The notes under the pieces are model-generated. The model saw nothing but the letters and a program-made list of their open reading frames with translations, had not been told where the DNA came from and did not search any database. A stretch of DNA of 64,000 nucleotides from Pyrrhoderma lamaoense (lineage: Eukaryota; Basidiomycota; Agaricomycetes; Hymenochaetales; Hymenochaetaceae): positions 310,001 to 374,000 of the forward strand of contig NBAZ01000019.1 of NCBI GenBank assembly GCA_002794735.1, written 5' to 3'. Below are positions 1 to 11,557 of this stretch, one piece after another; the first letter of the stretch is position 1, and each line of letters opens with the position of its first letter. The position numbers were made by a program, and so were the translations under genes.

Positions 1-615
1 AAGATCGTGTTTCCAAGATCACGCAACTCAAGTGTAGTTAGTATTTATCAGTATATTCGTTAATATTAGAAGACCGAGATACGTGATGCTTGCATTAAAT
101 TTGAAAGGCTAGGTACACTCCGATTGCAAATTACACCCATCATCCAGTACCTCCACAAGCTGATGTATGACGGTTACAAGTACCTTGGGTACTATAAACC
201 AGTACATATAATTCACACGGGGAGGTAGCGGTAATAGATACCACGCTGTTGCTGTCGGGGATGTTGCTTAGTGTCGTCATAGTGTACAGAACTCAAAAGA
301 AATATAAGAAGACCCAAAAAAGAGAAAGAGATTAGGGGATGAAGTGTAGTTAAGAGACATCAGTACAAGTCCTGGAAACCTTCGTGAACGTCATCGAACA
401 GTTGCATCGGAGGAGTTTTGTGAGGAGTGTGGGAATAATCATGCCAGTCCGGGAATAGGTATGTCTTAAAAGTAAGAAAGGGAAACTGAGATACATATCG
501 AGACGCTAATAGAGGTGTTGGGAAATTTTAGAAGTCAACTGATCGAAAAATTTATCAGTAGACTGTGTCCAGAAGATTCAAAAGTTGTTGAGGTCACTTA
601 CCAAGTCCCGAATCT
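1..615. other. Intergenic, no gene seen
   Basis: No open frame here looks protein coding on either strand, and no RNA gene was recognised. It is the 3' flank of the minus-strand methyltransferase gene. Confidence 0.5.
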
Positions 616-2019
616 CTAGAAATCATCCTCAAAAGGGAGTTCCTCCTTCCGGGCAAAGGTATAGTATAGTCGCTCAAATAAATTATAACCGCTGTCATAG
701 AGTTCTGACTGAGCGGCAGAGAAGAAGTACTCAACTTCCTGCTGCGATTTCCCTGCTCGATACCATAATGGATGGGTGGAGAGCAACGCGTGCATAATGT
801 TTTCGCGAGCCATAGTTCCGATCTCCTTCTGAAATTCATCTTCTTCCCAGTCTCCGACGGGGATGCTCGTAACAGTATCTTCAACCACCGAGAAACCCCC
901 CATTTCTCTAAGGTAAGAACCCACAAGTGGCATACAGTTTACATCTATCCCTTGAGAACAAAGCTCCCGATAAACATGGTTTACGTGTTCCCAAACCCCA
1001 GGAATAGAGTCATAGGGATCCGAACCGTCACGCATCCATAGAGCCATCTCAAGATCGATCACAACAAGGATTCCGCCTGGTTTCAGTAATCTTTTCGCAT
1101 CCTGAAGCCATGCTTTAAAGTTTCGACTCTGAAATATTATTTTCAATGTCAGCGAGATAAGACATGGTGAGAAGGAACTAGGAAAGAAAGTAAATTCAAG
1201 AAGATACCGACAAATTTGAAAGTCCCGTTCATATGAATCAGATCATATGATTCGTCCTTACCGTGAAAACCTCCATGAAGGTCGTATACCTCCAGTTGGA
1301 GATTAGGAAGGTGAGGATGTCTGGTAGGCACGAAGTTACATCCAGTGAATTTGACATGCGGATATTCTTTCGCCATATCATCGATCCTGTTGAGCCAAGC
1401 CAGTACTAAGCGAAGATCTAAAAGTCAGCAATAAAAGGAAATAACACACCATGGGGAATTACTTATAACATCAAGTACCCGGATACTTGCCTCATAAGGG
1501 GGGTTAAGGAGCTCGTTAATTTCTTCGTAGTTGTTATCACCTGCAACCAACTTGACCAAGGTGTATTGATTATTCACCCGTCGCATCTCGGCATTATCGA
1601 CAGGCATTACAACAGGCATAGTCGGCTACAGAGTAAAAATCAAATTCAGAGATAGCATGTTCTGATATTCAGTTGCCACATGAATAAACACGTAATTTGT
1701 ATATGCTCACCAGTGAAGGAAACATCCTTCCCGCCTCCTCTCTGTAATATCCTATTCCCCAGATTTCAACAGGGTTACTCTATATTAGATACTGATTAAA
1801 TTCACGATACATACCGACGGATTCAGTACTATTTACACTAGTCATCGAAGAAGCATCCGAAAACGGCGAAACTTCACGCCTCGATCGTTGTCGGTTCGCA
1901 TCAAGTGGCGGAGTACGGGGAGGAGACATGGGTAACTCGATCGGGTTCGGCCCATAGTTAGCAAACTCCATATCGTACTCCGGTTCCATATCTGCATAAT
2001 TCATTTCGTCGAAATCCAT
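616..2019 (-). CDS. SAM-dependent methyltransferase (fungal LaeA/TAM-like)
   Basis: Predicted class I methyltransferase that would use S-adenosylmethionine; the substrate is unknown. The first ATG is at 2019; an upstream in-frame TTG is not used. The first exon (to about 1780) is an acidic, Ser/Pro-rich leader. The next exon carries a block ending in RVLDV, the usual strand beta-1 before the SAM-binding glycine loop. Later exons give KEYPHVKFTGCNF and YDLIHM, then LKPGGILVVIDLEM, the post-motif that marks the Rossmann methyltransferase fold. The C-terminal part (616-1146) holds the long region seen in fungal relatives and ends DDF. The glycine loop falls at the intron near 1380-1480 and cannot be read cleanly, so either the splice junction differs from my reading or a base is missing. 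Fungal paralogs often sit near secondary-metabolite genes, but none is seen here. Confidence 0.75.
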
Positions 2020-2776
2020 GCGAATGGGTAATACCAATTAAGCCAAGGTCGAACTTGAAGAGAGCGAAAAAAAGTTAAACGCGTGCGTGGTAGGGAAATC
2101 ACGAAGAGCAAAGGCGGAAAAAGATAGATGGTATCAGAGCAAGACAGGGGATCAGGAAGATAAATATCGCCAAGTGAAGCGTGTATTCTCTTTAAATGCG
2201 TCGTCAGTCTCAGAGTGACGGAAAGGCGCGGATGTTCCAGAGTTTAAGTCTCACGAGAAGACGGATGTCTAAAAAGTTATCAAGGGAACGTGTTCGTGTT
2301 TTGAGAAGCTTGCCGTTGACCACCTTCGAGAAATCGCTAGCGTAGACAGAAGATGTAACCAAATCCACTTGTCTTCTTGCCTCGCCGCCATACAGAAGAA
2401 GTCTCCGCCTGACGTCCAAAGTGTAAACACTTTTTCATAATGACTATCATCAATGCTCCTGATTGGACCCTATATCTTGTGTAATCTTTCTCACGGAGCC
2501 ATCTTTCCTTTTAAAGCTATATAGGGGCTTCTTAAAATATCCTTCCCTACTCATCATCCAGATAACACTTAAACGGCACGTAAAATTAGAAAATTAGATA
2601 CACACAGATACAATACAATGCTTAAGGGGAGTAGCTTTATAAGGTCCAAATAAGTTATATTACCTTCAATTAGCAAAAAAAAGGCCATAATAAGGTCTTC
2701 CTAAGTTAAATTAATAACGAGTAAGTTAGAGTTATAGAAAAAGGTTGATCATGGTGCTATCAGTTGCCAGCAGGAG
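2020..2776. other. Intergenic, no gene seen
   Basis: AT-rich spacer upstream of the methyltransferase and downstream of OMA1. The one longer open frame on the minus strand (2210-2419) begins with TTG and resembles nothing I know, so I do not call it. Confidence 0.5.
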
Positions 2777-5086
2777 CTACTGTCTCGTCTCCTTCAGACG
2801 TTTGCTGTGGCCCAATACAAATTCCTTGCCCATCTTCTCCCACGACTCAAGTTCTTCCAGGATACGTTTATGTCGTTCGCTATTGAATGGGTGACTGCGC
2901 GTGAATCCATTTCTGTACAACCATTCTTCAGCATTTGTGCTATTTTCGTCACCGCTTTGCCCATATAAAGCGGCCGTTTCCTTCTCGCGCATTTCGGCTC
3001 GGTCAAAAAGTCCTCCAGGGGCCCAATCATCTAAAGCAATTCGAGGATCGATACCTGCCCCTAAAAGAATCCGTAGTCCCAGCAGATCTGCCTCGATTTC
3101 CGCTTTTCGTGAAGTACAACTGCTAGTTACCTTCAATCCGAGAGCGGATTTAGAGCGAATAAGCTGACCAAACCAATCATTAAATAGTGGCCCCAAAAGC
3201 ATGGTAAATGGATAGAGGGAGATACGTAGGACTAGAAAGTGACATGAGCACATCAAGATCGGCGAGTATGTAGTTAAAATTGGACTAACAGTCGCTTGCA
3301 AATGATACAATAACTTCATGGATGTTACTGGATGAGTGAGTTTCTAGTGAATGAGAAAGTAGAATGTGGGCTAGTTCATGTGCTAATGTACAGGCCAAGT
3401 GGTCGGATTTTTCCTTTGAAATCGTTATACCAGGTACAGCTTTCCCGGAAGCAACCGATGCTTGTCTGAAAATACCAAAGATTGCATTAGACATGGTGTC
3501 TGGAGTCGGCTCAGGTTCACACTTCGGGCTCGCTTGTTCCTCTCTAGCCCTATCTTTGAGAATCTCATCTAGTAATCCAGTGTAAACGACGATAACTCCA
3601 GGAGCTTCTTCATATTTGTTTTCTTCCGAGAGTACTGCGGGTCCGAATCCGATACTGAAGGCGTTACATTCAGGTGCGTCGAGGACCAGACAGCCGTATC
3701 TTATCACCAAAGGAACATGATCGTAGTCATCCTCTGGATGTCCGTGATGCTTTAGAGCTGAAGGTCGAACCGTCAATGTCTTTTCAACGGGTGGTACTAA
3801 GAGATAGGTCACATCTTTAGACGCATTTTCTCCGTTTGCTTCAGCACTATCGGGGGAACTAGAGAGCTCAAAAACCTGCTGAATATCATCCGAATTTAGA
3901 TTGAGATTTTGTACCCCATCCTCCAATCTCACAAGAACATCCTTTACCCATCGAGCCCTCCAATCAACATTTGGATCTAAGACAGGATCCCAGAGAACGT
4001 TCCTGGTGGGCCTCCCTCTTGTTCACCAGCAATGACACGCAGTATAGCCACCCAATCACGCGACGAAGTATCACTAGGTTTCAGACCAGGGCGTAAGAAT
4101 TCCTCCACAAGTAGCGCTTCTTCCTCTGCATTCATCGGTATAAACCTCAATCGACCTGATACAGGAGTCCTTTCGATAGATGCCAAAAGAGAAATAGAAA
4201 GAAGACTCAGAGAACCATAGACTAGAAAAAGCGTAGTTCTTGTAAAGTGTTTAGGTTTCTGAACTATTCCTGCAGCCTTTCGCTCCGCTCTCAATTTGTC
4301 CATGTACTCCTCTCCATGCCAAAAACGCATTAGCCATCGCGAAAGTATACGTAGCGGCGCGACGAGAGACAACATACTACGACTTATGGAGCTGATGACA
4401 CTAATAGCTGCTCCGGATTTTAAGTATGCGGCTATAGAGGCAAGATACTTCACGACGACGCTTGACTTGACAAAAGCATAGACAGCGGCAGTCGTTTTTA
4501 CGATAAAACTAGATTTTAAGAGGGCAATTATGGGAGCCAGAAAAAAGGGGGCACCCATGATATATGGAACTGAATGGCTTCTTCAATGTAGCGTATGTCG
4601 TTGTATTTGGGCAGATTCATCGAGAACAACCCAGATGTAAGTCGACTGGTGCGGGATTGTGGGCATGAACGTTGGACAATAGGTATCTGCTGTTTATGAA
4701 ATCTCGATTCCATGTTTCTCAGTATAGATGATTTCAACCTTGTGGGATTGGTATACCATCCACTATTTGAGCCATTAGTTGATAGGATTAGATCTCTGAT
4801 GATCAAATAAAGAGAATTTGAATTAAGCTGCCAGATAAAAATATGATAAAACGAACTTGGTATTATAGATTTTGTTAAGACGTAAGACCTCCTGTTGTGC
4901 GGAAGTTGGCTTGGCTTAAAGCATCTGTTGGCTATCAAGAGTCTTGGGCCATTAACACGCGAAAAGTTCCGCGTTTTCACCCGATCTAGAGGAAACTGGA
5001 CCCTGGTCAAAGGCGTATGTCGCATCGACGAGCACGTTTCTCGTATTGCCAACCAGTGGTATGAATCGAGTTAACGCCCTTCGCAT
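2777..5086 (-). CDS. OMA1: Mitochondrial metalloendopeptidase OMA1 (M48 family)
   Basis: Zinc protease of the mitochondrial inner membrane that cleaves inner-membrane proteins under stress. The zinc-binding HExxH appears as HELAH (near 3370), and the third ligand as RKAEIEADLLGL (near 3090), the M48 ExxxD motif. Downstream RSHPFNSERHKRI matches the conserved S-x-HP segment. Upstream, the hydrophobic stretch near 4180-4220 followed by PVSGRLRFIP matches the membrane segment and PVSxRxRFI block of yeast Oma1. The 5' end is uncertain. An ATG at 5086 opens a basic, mitochondrial-type leader (MRRALTRFIPLVGNTRN), but the exon junctions between it and 4560 are not clear. The reading frame breaks near 4008-4012, where adding one base to the GGG/CCC run rejoins it. 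The gene is divergent from COQ10, another mitochondrial inner-membrane gene. Confidence 0.88.
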
Positions 5087-5407
5087 TACGAGGCGTATGG
5101 AGAAGAAAGTACTAAAGATGAGAATAAGATTAGATGACGAACAGCCTCGGCGCAGGAAGATCAAGAGAGGAGCCAATATAAACGGTTAGCAGACGACTTG
5201 TTACGAGTATTTCCGTGCCTAGTTCTGTGCATTTATGCTATTAATAGGTAACCGTGTCCGGGTGCTGAATAAAGTATTACGGTCACACGACGAGTGGGTT
5301 CTCCATTTTCTAATTAGGAACGGACTTTGTTATGTCTTGATGAGACTCGGTTATCGTCTCCTAGACTATCGTCCAGCCTTGCTTTCTGGCAGAGCTAGAC
5401 AGCTTCA
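5087..5407. promoter_or_regulatory. Bidirectional OMA1/COQ10 promoter region
   Basis: About 320 bp separates the probable OMA1 start (minus strand) from the COQ10 start (plus strand). The region must carry the promoters and 5' leaders of both genes. I saw no clear TATA element. Confidence 0.45.
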
Positions 5408-6164
5408 ATGTCGACGGAATCTGATAGAAGGACCTTCTTTGGTGTTCCAGACTTGTCTTCTTTCTCTCCCTTCTCAAGCAACAATTCTCCTCAAGACGGA
5501 AGTGACGAACAGAAGTATCATGAGCGCAAAATTCTTCCGTATGCATCGGACTTTTCCTTATGTTATGTTGTATAATTCAACTCATATCATCGCAGTTACT
5601 CGCAAAAGCAACTGTATAGTCTTATTGCGGACGTAGACAATTACTATCGCTTTGTGCCTTATTGTGTTGAATCAAAGGTCTTGACTTCCAAGCCTGTCAC
5701 AACGAACGTGACTCATGATGCTATAGTGAAGAAAAACGCTCGTTTAACAGTTGGTTTCTTGGCATTCAAGGAAAGCTACGTGAGCGAAGTAACATGTAGG
5801 CCTTATGAATCCGTAGAGGTAAGTTTGAAGTAAAAGACCCTTTGCTCAAAATTTCCCCTTACGCTTATACCGATATATAAATTCCGGACCTTTCTAGGCC
5901 GTCGCAGCCTCTAATACTCCGCTTTTTAAAAAGCTTGTCACTACATGGCGTTTTCAACCCGCCAAAGCCACCTCTCCGCAGCCAAGACAAACGGGCACCG
6001 AACATGACGATGGTCCAACTGTAGTTACAATCGATCTTGAGTTTGCTTTTTCCAATCCACTCTACGCTACAGTGTCTTCCACATTCTTCAAACAAGTATC
6101 TTCAATGATGGTAGAAGCTTTCGAGAAACGCTGCATACAGGTTTATGGTCAAGGTCAAAAATAA
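5408..6164 (+). CDS. COQ10: Coenzyme Q-binding protein COQ10 (START domain)
   Basis: Binds ubiquinone in the mitochondrial inner membrane and is needed for efficient respiration and CoQ synthesis. Three exons fit: 5408-5538, 5596-5818 and 5898-6164, giving about 206 aa. After a leader with RRTFFGVPDLSSFSPF, typical of fungal COQ10 presequences, exon 2 gives the family signature KILPYSQKQLYSLIADVD and then YYRFVPYC. The last exon carries the closing beta strands and amphipathic helix (FFKQVSSMMVEAFEKR) of the polyketide-cyclase/START fold. An in-frame stop lies four codons before the ATG at 5408, so this start is used unless a further 5' exon exists; the leader is less basic than usual, which leaves that possible. 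All three exons join without a frame break. Confidence 0.92.
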
Positions 6165-6786
6165 TGCGGAATGCACATCACGTCACTATTCTGGACTCAG
6201 TATTTCGCTTGGAGCGTCCCGTAGACTAATACGCTTATTGTCAATTATCGAATAGTCAAATCTTAATATCAAGCTCTACTCTTCGAGAATTATACGTTGT
6301 AGTTTTCAAAAATCAGATGTTAAAAACATACTCTCTTGATCAGAATTAGATTGTGAAAGACTTCCCGTTATTCGTAAGCGAAACATCAGTGTATGCCTAT
6401 TTTTAACTTCTTTAGTTCTTGGGTGGAGCAATAATGTCGAGGGTGACCCTTTTCGACAAATCGGCAGAGAAGAGCGATCCGCCCCAAACAACTTCTATGT
6501 GATCGCTTGGAGTTTCTGCTGAACGCTAGAATCTGTCTAGGCCCGTAAATAGTCGACTATAAAATCGTTTTGACTAAGGGGAAAAAAACCATCTACTTTT
6601 AGGGTTTTAAATCGCTCCTCTTCCTTTGTTGCTTATACTCTTCCACTCGCTAAAAGTCCTTTCCTTCACTGGGATATTACACTCATCCTTCTACCTTCTC
6701 CCTCCTCTCACCTAGTCTGTCCTTACTCCACCCTTTCTCTCACACAAAACGAAACAATCAATTTGATTAGAAAAGAAGCATAAACT
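6165..6786 (+). promoter_or_regulatory. Promoter and pyrimidine-rich leader of the double-psi barrel gene
   Basis: A TATAAAAT box sits at 6558-6565, about 220 bp before the ATG at 6787. It is followed from about 6606 to 6740 by a strongly CT-rich tract on the coding strand. A TATA box plus a pyrimidine tract is the usual arrangement of highly expressed basidiomycete genes, which suits a small abundant secreted protein. Confidence 0.55.
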
Positions 6787-7599
6787 ATGGCTCGTTTTTC
6801 GCTCGTACTATTTGCTCTTCTTGCTTCCGCAGCAGCATCTGTCACGGAACCTGCTCACTCTCACAATGGCCGGCATGCTGGTGCACATAACAAGATGTTA
6901 CGTGTTCGTTCTGTTGATACTCCAGACGTCAATGCTATTCCTACCACTATCCCTACCCAACCTGCGGCTCCGATTCCTCCCGCTGAGAAGCCAGTTGAGG
7001 ATGCCATGAAGAATGTAACTGATGTTGAACGGAGGGATGCTTCGTTGCGTTTCACGTACTACGAAACCGGACAGTGAGTGTTGTTATTACAGCCTTTTCT
7101 ATTTCAAGAGTCTGGAATCTGAACACCTATATTTCAATATCGTGCAGGGGTGCATGCGGTGGTACAAACACGGATTCTGATTATGTAAGTCAATATTAAC
7201 TCCCTTTCCTCTTTTGATATAAGCTTTACTGAAGAGATTCTATCTTAGATCGTTGCTCTTAACGAAGAAGTGAGTTGATACACGAAAAAGAGACACAAAT
7301 TGGAGATTCTTTGTAACTGATCGAGATGTTAAACAGGACTTTGGTAACGGTGAGCAATGCTGGAAGAAGATCGGTATCTGGATTAACGGAAGGCAAACGG
7401 AGGCTCAAATCGTTGATATGGTAAGTTGCTTTTCGTGCATTGTTTTCTCCTTTGCGATCTGTCCATCTCATTACAATTAAATCAACTATAGTGCCCTGGA
7501 TGCCCCAAGGGTGGTCTCGACTTTTCCCCCGGTCTATTCCAGTTCTTCTCTGACCTTGGTGCCGGAGTTCTTTACGGAACTTGGTGGTACACATCATAA
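6787..7599 (+). CDS. Secreted RlpA-like double-psi beta-barrel protein
   Basis: Small secreted protein of about 178 aa of the barwin/expansin-like DPBB superfamily. Such proteins in fungi are cell-wall associated or act outside the cell; no enzyme activity is assumed. Residues 1-18 (MARFSLVLFALLASAAAS) form a signal peptide. A proline-rich linker follows, then the domain: RFTYYETGQGACGG, NEEDFGNGEQCWKK, and VDMCPGCPKGGLDFSP, with the DPBB cysteines and the conserved CPGC turn, ending GTWWYTS. Five exons fit in frame: 6787-7073, 7148-7184, 7249-7269, 7337-7420 and 7492-7599. The third is only 21 nt. A TATA box and CT-rich leader precede it. Confidence 0.88.
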
Positions 7600-8108
7600 T
7601 TGCCGAGACATTCTCCTCTTAGGACGTTCCCCCTCTTTTTGCATATATACCCACAATAAACTCATTTTAGTTTCTTTTGTATATTCGTTTCGCCCAGGGG
7701 CAATGGCTGTTTTTGGATTGGATTCTGTTCTTTTTCTTCCCTCCCCTCCCTTTTTTGTTTTTGAAACCCCGCTTCTCTTTCGACCATTGATGTAGCCAGC
7801 TATTCTCTAGCTGGTAAATGATTACAGAGTTATTTCCATAAATGTTGTGAAATCTTGCATTGAACGATCTTAGATGAATTCTGTCATCAACAATTGGGGT
7901 TGTGTGATAAAGCGAATAAAATTGTGTTAAATTTTTTTCAGAGTTTAAAATAAGTGAAATTAAATCAAACACAGCGACACGCGACTTCGTACATATTTTT
8001 AGTAAATCATATAAATCAGTAAGAATAATAGCGCAAGATAGTAGATAATTGTGTCGAACATCGACAAGCATACTCATATTGTGGATAGTATATCTGCACA
8101 TCCTTAAT
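7600..8108. other. Convergent intergenic region
   Basis: Shared 3' flank between the DPBB gene (+) and the zinc-knuckle gene (-). It contains T-rich segments but no coding signal. Confidence 0.5.
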
Positions 8109-8901
8109 TTAGGCCGAGATCTCAGCATTCTGGGGACAATCTCTTGCAATCTAGAATGCTCTAATCAGAAAATTGTCGGAATCGCAACAATAAATACGAT
8201 ACTCACATGTCCTTCTTCCTTGCATCTGTAGCAGGTTTTGTGGCTATTTGTGCCATTCACAGGGCCATTGGTCACAATTACTTGGTCACCGATAGTGGTG
8301 CCTGGAGGTGCCAGACAGTCCCTGGAAAGATTATATATCAGTCTACGCTACGATACTGAAAAGTTTGACGGCGCAATACCTAGAATAGTGATTCAAACCG
8401 CTGCAACGGAAACACTTCACCGGAGGGATAGTAGATGTATTCAAAGAACGACCGGGAGGGGGTGCACGCGATGCAAAAGAACCACCATTCGGTGAGCAAA
8501 AGCGTGCAATGTGACCGAAGCGTCCACAGTTCTGAAAATTTTCATATGCATATACTGTATTAATATACACAACTTTTACACTTCAGAGCCCAACTAGACG
8601 TACATAGCATTTCTGGTTGCTTCCTTGGCTCCTCTGGTTTGGGCATTCAGATTGGATATGGCCTACACCTGCGCAAGAGTAGCACTGTTTTCCGGCAACT
8701 GTGCGAGGTTCGGGGCAAGCATTGGATTCATGTCCCGGTTGATGACAGTTATAACAAAGCCTCTCGTCGGAGGTACACGCTTCTGCAATATGCCCCACTA
8801 TATATGCGCATCAGAGACGAGGATGCAAAGGTTATTTGTCTGGACGGGTACTCACAATTACCGCACTTGAAACAACCCTTTTTCGAGAATTGAAAGGCCA
8901 T
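8109..8901 (-). CDS. GIS2: CCHC zinc-knuckle nucleic-acid binding protein (GIS2/CNBP type)
   Basis: Cytoplasmic single-stranded nucleic-acid binding protein; yeast Gis2 and animal CNBP bind mRNA and affect translation. From the ATG at 8901 I can assemble six CCHC knuckles: CFKCGNLGHIAEAC, CYNCHQPGHESNAC, CYSCAGVGHIQSEC, CYNCGRFGHIARFC, CFRCSGLNHYSRDC and CYRCKEEGHIARDC. The end is CPQNAEISA at 8109. A Gly/Pro-rich linker with RAPPPGRS lies between knuckles 4 and 5. At least four introns are present and each interrupts a knuckle. The frame is intact throughout with GT-AG junctions. Seven knuckles are usual in CNBP/GIS2, so this copy is one short; the symbol rests on overall architecture. Confidence 0.88.
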
Positions 8902-11557
8902 GGCTGCACTAAAACTTCCTTCCTTTCACCAGCTTGTTCAGTCCTCGCACTACCTCCAACGTCCTCGTATCCACACAATTACAGCTTGCACGCCCGTGAG
9001 CTTGCCAGTGACGACAGTGATGGAAGAAGTAGAGTAGTCGTTATCGCCTAGGTCCAGATGCGTGACTAATAGAACGGATCAACCATTGCCGCGACCGGCC
9101 CTAAGTACGTATAGAACACGTGATTGTGACTACCAATAACTACAAATGTACTTCACTCTCTTCAGCTTATCTATAACTTTCAAGTGTTCCACATATTCTG
9201 TCTGCTCCGATATGACTTGTTAACCACGCGTACTGACAAACTGAACCCAGGAAATTTGCCAAAAAAAATAAACGAATATCACGTCTGCACTGCCTTAGTT
9301 CTCCGGGATGCCCGTCCTCCGCCAGCGACTGGGCATACAAAAAAATTCGAATGATATCATAATTACTCCTCTCCTTTCTCATCTTTCATGATGCTGTTTG
9401 ATTTCCGTCATAGATCTGAGGATCTAACAACGTGTATGTACATGTACGTATATGTGTTATGAGTCAATCGTGTTAAGTTTCATCTTAGATGGTGCTCTCT
9501 TTCTCTTACTTAATACACATATCCTCGATGACTTGTGTATAATAGATTGAGCAGCTTATCGGATCACTAGGACTGGGCTCACGAGAAGGGAACTCGCTCA
9601 CGTCGGTGAATCTGAAGACAGTTTTCTTCAGTTAGACGAGATTCGGATGAACTGTGATGCTATATAATCACACCTCTCAACTTTTTTCTAAAGTCCTGAC
9701 GAGAGGTCGGGCTTGGGACACTACTGGCTTATCACTGTAGATGAATCTGAAATCTCTGTCCTGCGGCGTTTCTTTACCTAATCGTTCCAACTTCCTCATA
9801 CCATTAAGAAACATAAAGCAAGTTCCAGAGGATAGATGATATTAGCACGTCTAGACTTACCTTCTATCTTCCTTTTGGCAGAAATTGGACATTTTTTGTC
9901 TTAGCATTCTCCGATTTCAAAATAAAACAACAGTTCTAAAATTTTATCGCCGTAACTGAAGTAAAGTCTCAGTCACCAAGTAAACTCGTGTTTCGATTCT
10001 CCGGGGTATCTCTTGCAGTACACAGATTAACACCGATGAACTCAGCTGCAAATCACTTTCAAAATGAACCAAATTTTTCTTTCTCCTGGCGCTTACAGTA
10101 ACGGGATAAGACTGTTATGTTCTAATGAGTTTTAAAAACAAATAAGAGGAACATACATCGTGGTAGTGGCCATACATATGGTTGATGCTTATTAAAAACT
10201 CTCCAAAATCCATACGCAGGATGTCGAATCTATCAGAATATTGATTAGCGTTATCCCTATTCCGTGTTCAAAGGAAGATATCTACTGATGTAACCTGGGA
10301 TTCAAGTAATAGTCTTCTTGAACTCACTGCGGAGATTCAGGCAAGATTAACTGGATATTTTTCTGATAACTATCTGACATTAAGCTACACATTCACTTAA
10401 GGGAGAAGGTAATTCCATATGTACCGTATACCGGCGTGTATTAACAATTCTTCGCCGTGGGCCAATCCTTTAATATCTTTGAAACTCTGCTATCTCGGGG
10501 ATGTCTATGTTCTTCGTTCATAATTGACGTTTTACAATTTATATTTTTACTGCGATGAAACTAATCAAACTGGCCATATCCATACTTAAGTCGGTGGCAC
10601 TATTCTTTCCATATCATAGAACTCAAATTGTTGTAATATGTGGTCTAATTTGTCAGAAATCTTTGGCCTCTTACTGATAATTTATATTCTAGAATAGTCG
10701 TACTTGAGGTGTGCGCTAATGGATACCGAATATTCAGTGGAGTGAGAACCCTGAAATTTCTTTGAAAAATATCTCTTTGAAAATATTTTATTGTCATTAT
10801 AGCACAGATAAGCGATTACTACCAAAGACCGGTCATCGATTCTTTTAGCCGAGAGTACTTTTATGCTTACTAATGGAACTACCTCCCCTATGGTCATTGT
10901 CAAAGAGAGGGTAGCTAACTAACTAACATCATAGTCCTGGTCTAGCTGCATTATCCTAAGGATCTCCCTGAGTCACATTCTTGAGATGCAGTGAGCTTGA
11001 TTGTTTATGCCTTAAGGTATGACATGATGGCTCCGAAAACCCAATTAAACTAGCGTTTTTTCAGGGAAGTAGTAAGTGCTGAATTACTCAAAATAGTAAT
11101 ACGAGGATAGGGACGAAAGTAGTGATTGCGAAGCGGATCCAGAATATGTCTGATTATACTCATACTCAAAGAAGAGGAAAAATGGGGTAAATTGCAGCAA
11201 TATACCGCCGATGGCCTCGAGCGCTAGCAAGTCCAGGACCTTTTCAGCGAATTTGAAGAAACCCTTTCACTGGGTCCTTGATCTCTGACGAAATCCAAAC
11301 GTGTCGATGGCCTAGCTCATCCCCGTCACTTTTCTCTTTATTTTTTCAATAAACAGAAAGACATATCGGCTATCGATACAAACGACCATGCACAGCTAAC
11401 GACTCTCATTTCAACTCTCCGAGTCTTTCGATTTTATAAAATGGGCTTTAGGAAAGTTTAGAGATGCATCCTCAAAGGATTCGACCAGTAATTCCTCCTG
11501 AAGTCTCTTAAAATACACTTTCCTCAACTTATTCTCTAGATCAAAGTCAGGTTATCC
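8902..11557. other. Gene-poor block, nothing recognised
   Basis: Over 2.6 kb with no ORF resembling a known protein, no tRNA and no repeat that I can support. The minus-strand frames at 9167-9382 and 10682-10903 look random. The region could hold promoters, untranslated RNA or decayed sequence. Confidence 0.4.

Noticed and set aside
1780..2037. Longer methyltransferase start at 2037
   Set aside because: The first codon there is TTG; the first in-frame ATG is 2019.
2210..2419. Minus-strand ORF of 69 aa
   Set aside because: It begins with TTG, has no recognisable motif and no splice-supported partner.
5235..5636. 133-aa plus-strand ORF
   Set aside because: It overlaps COQ10 in another frame, and the COQ10 frame carries the family motifs.
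9167..9382. Minus-strand ORF of 71 aa
   Set aside because: No motif, no conserved pattern and no ATG-based gene context.
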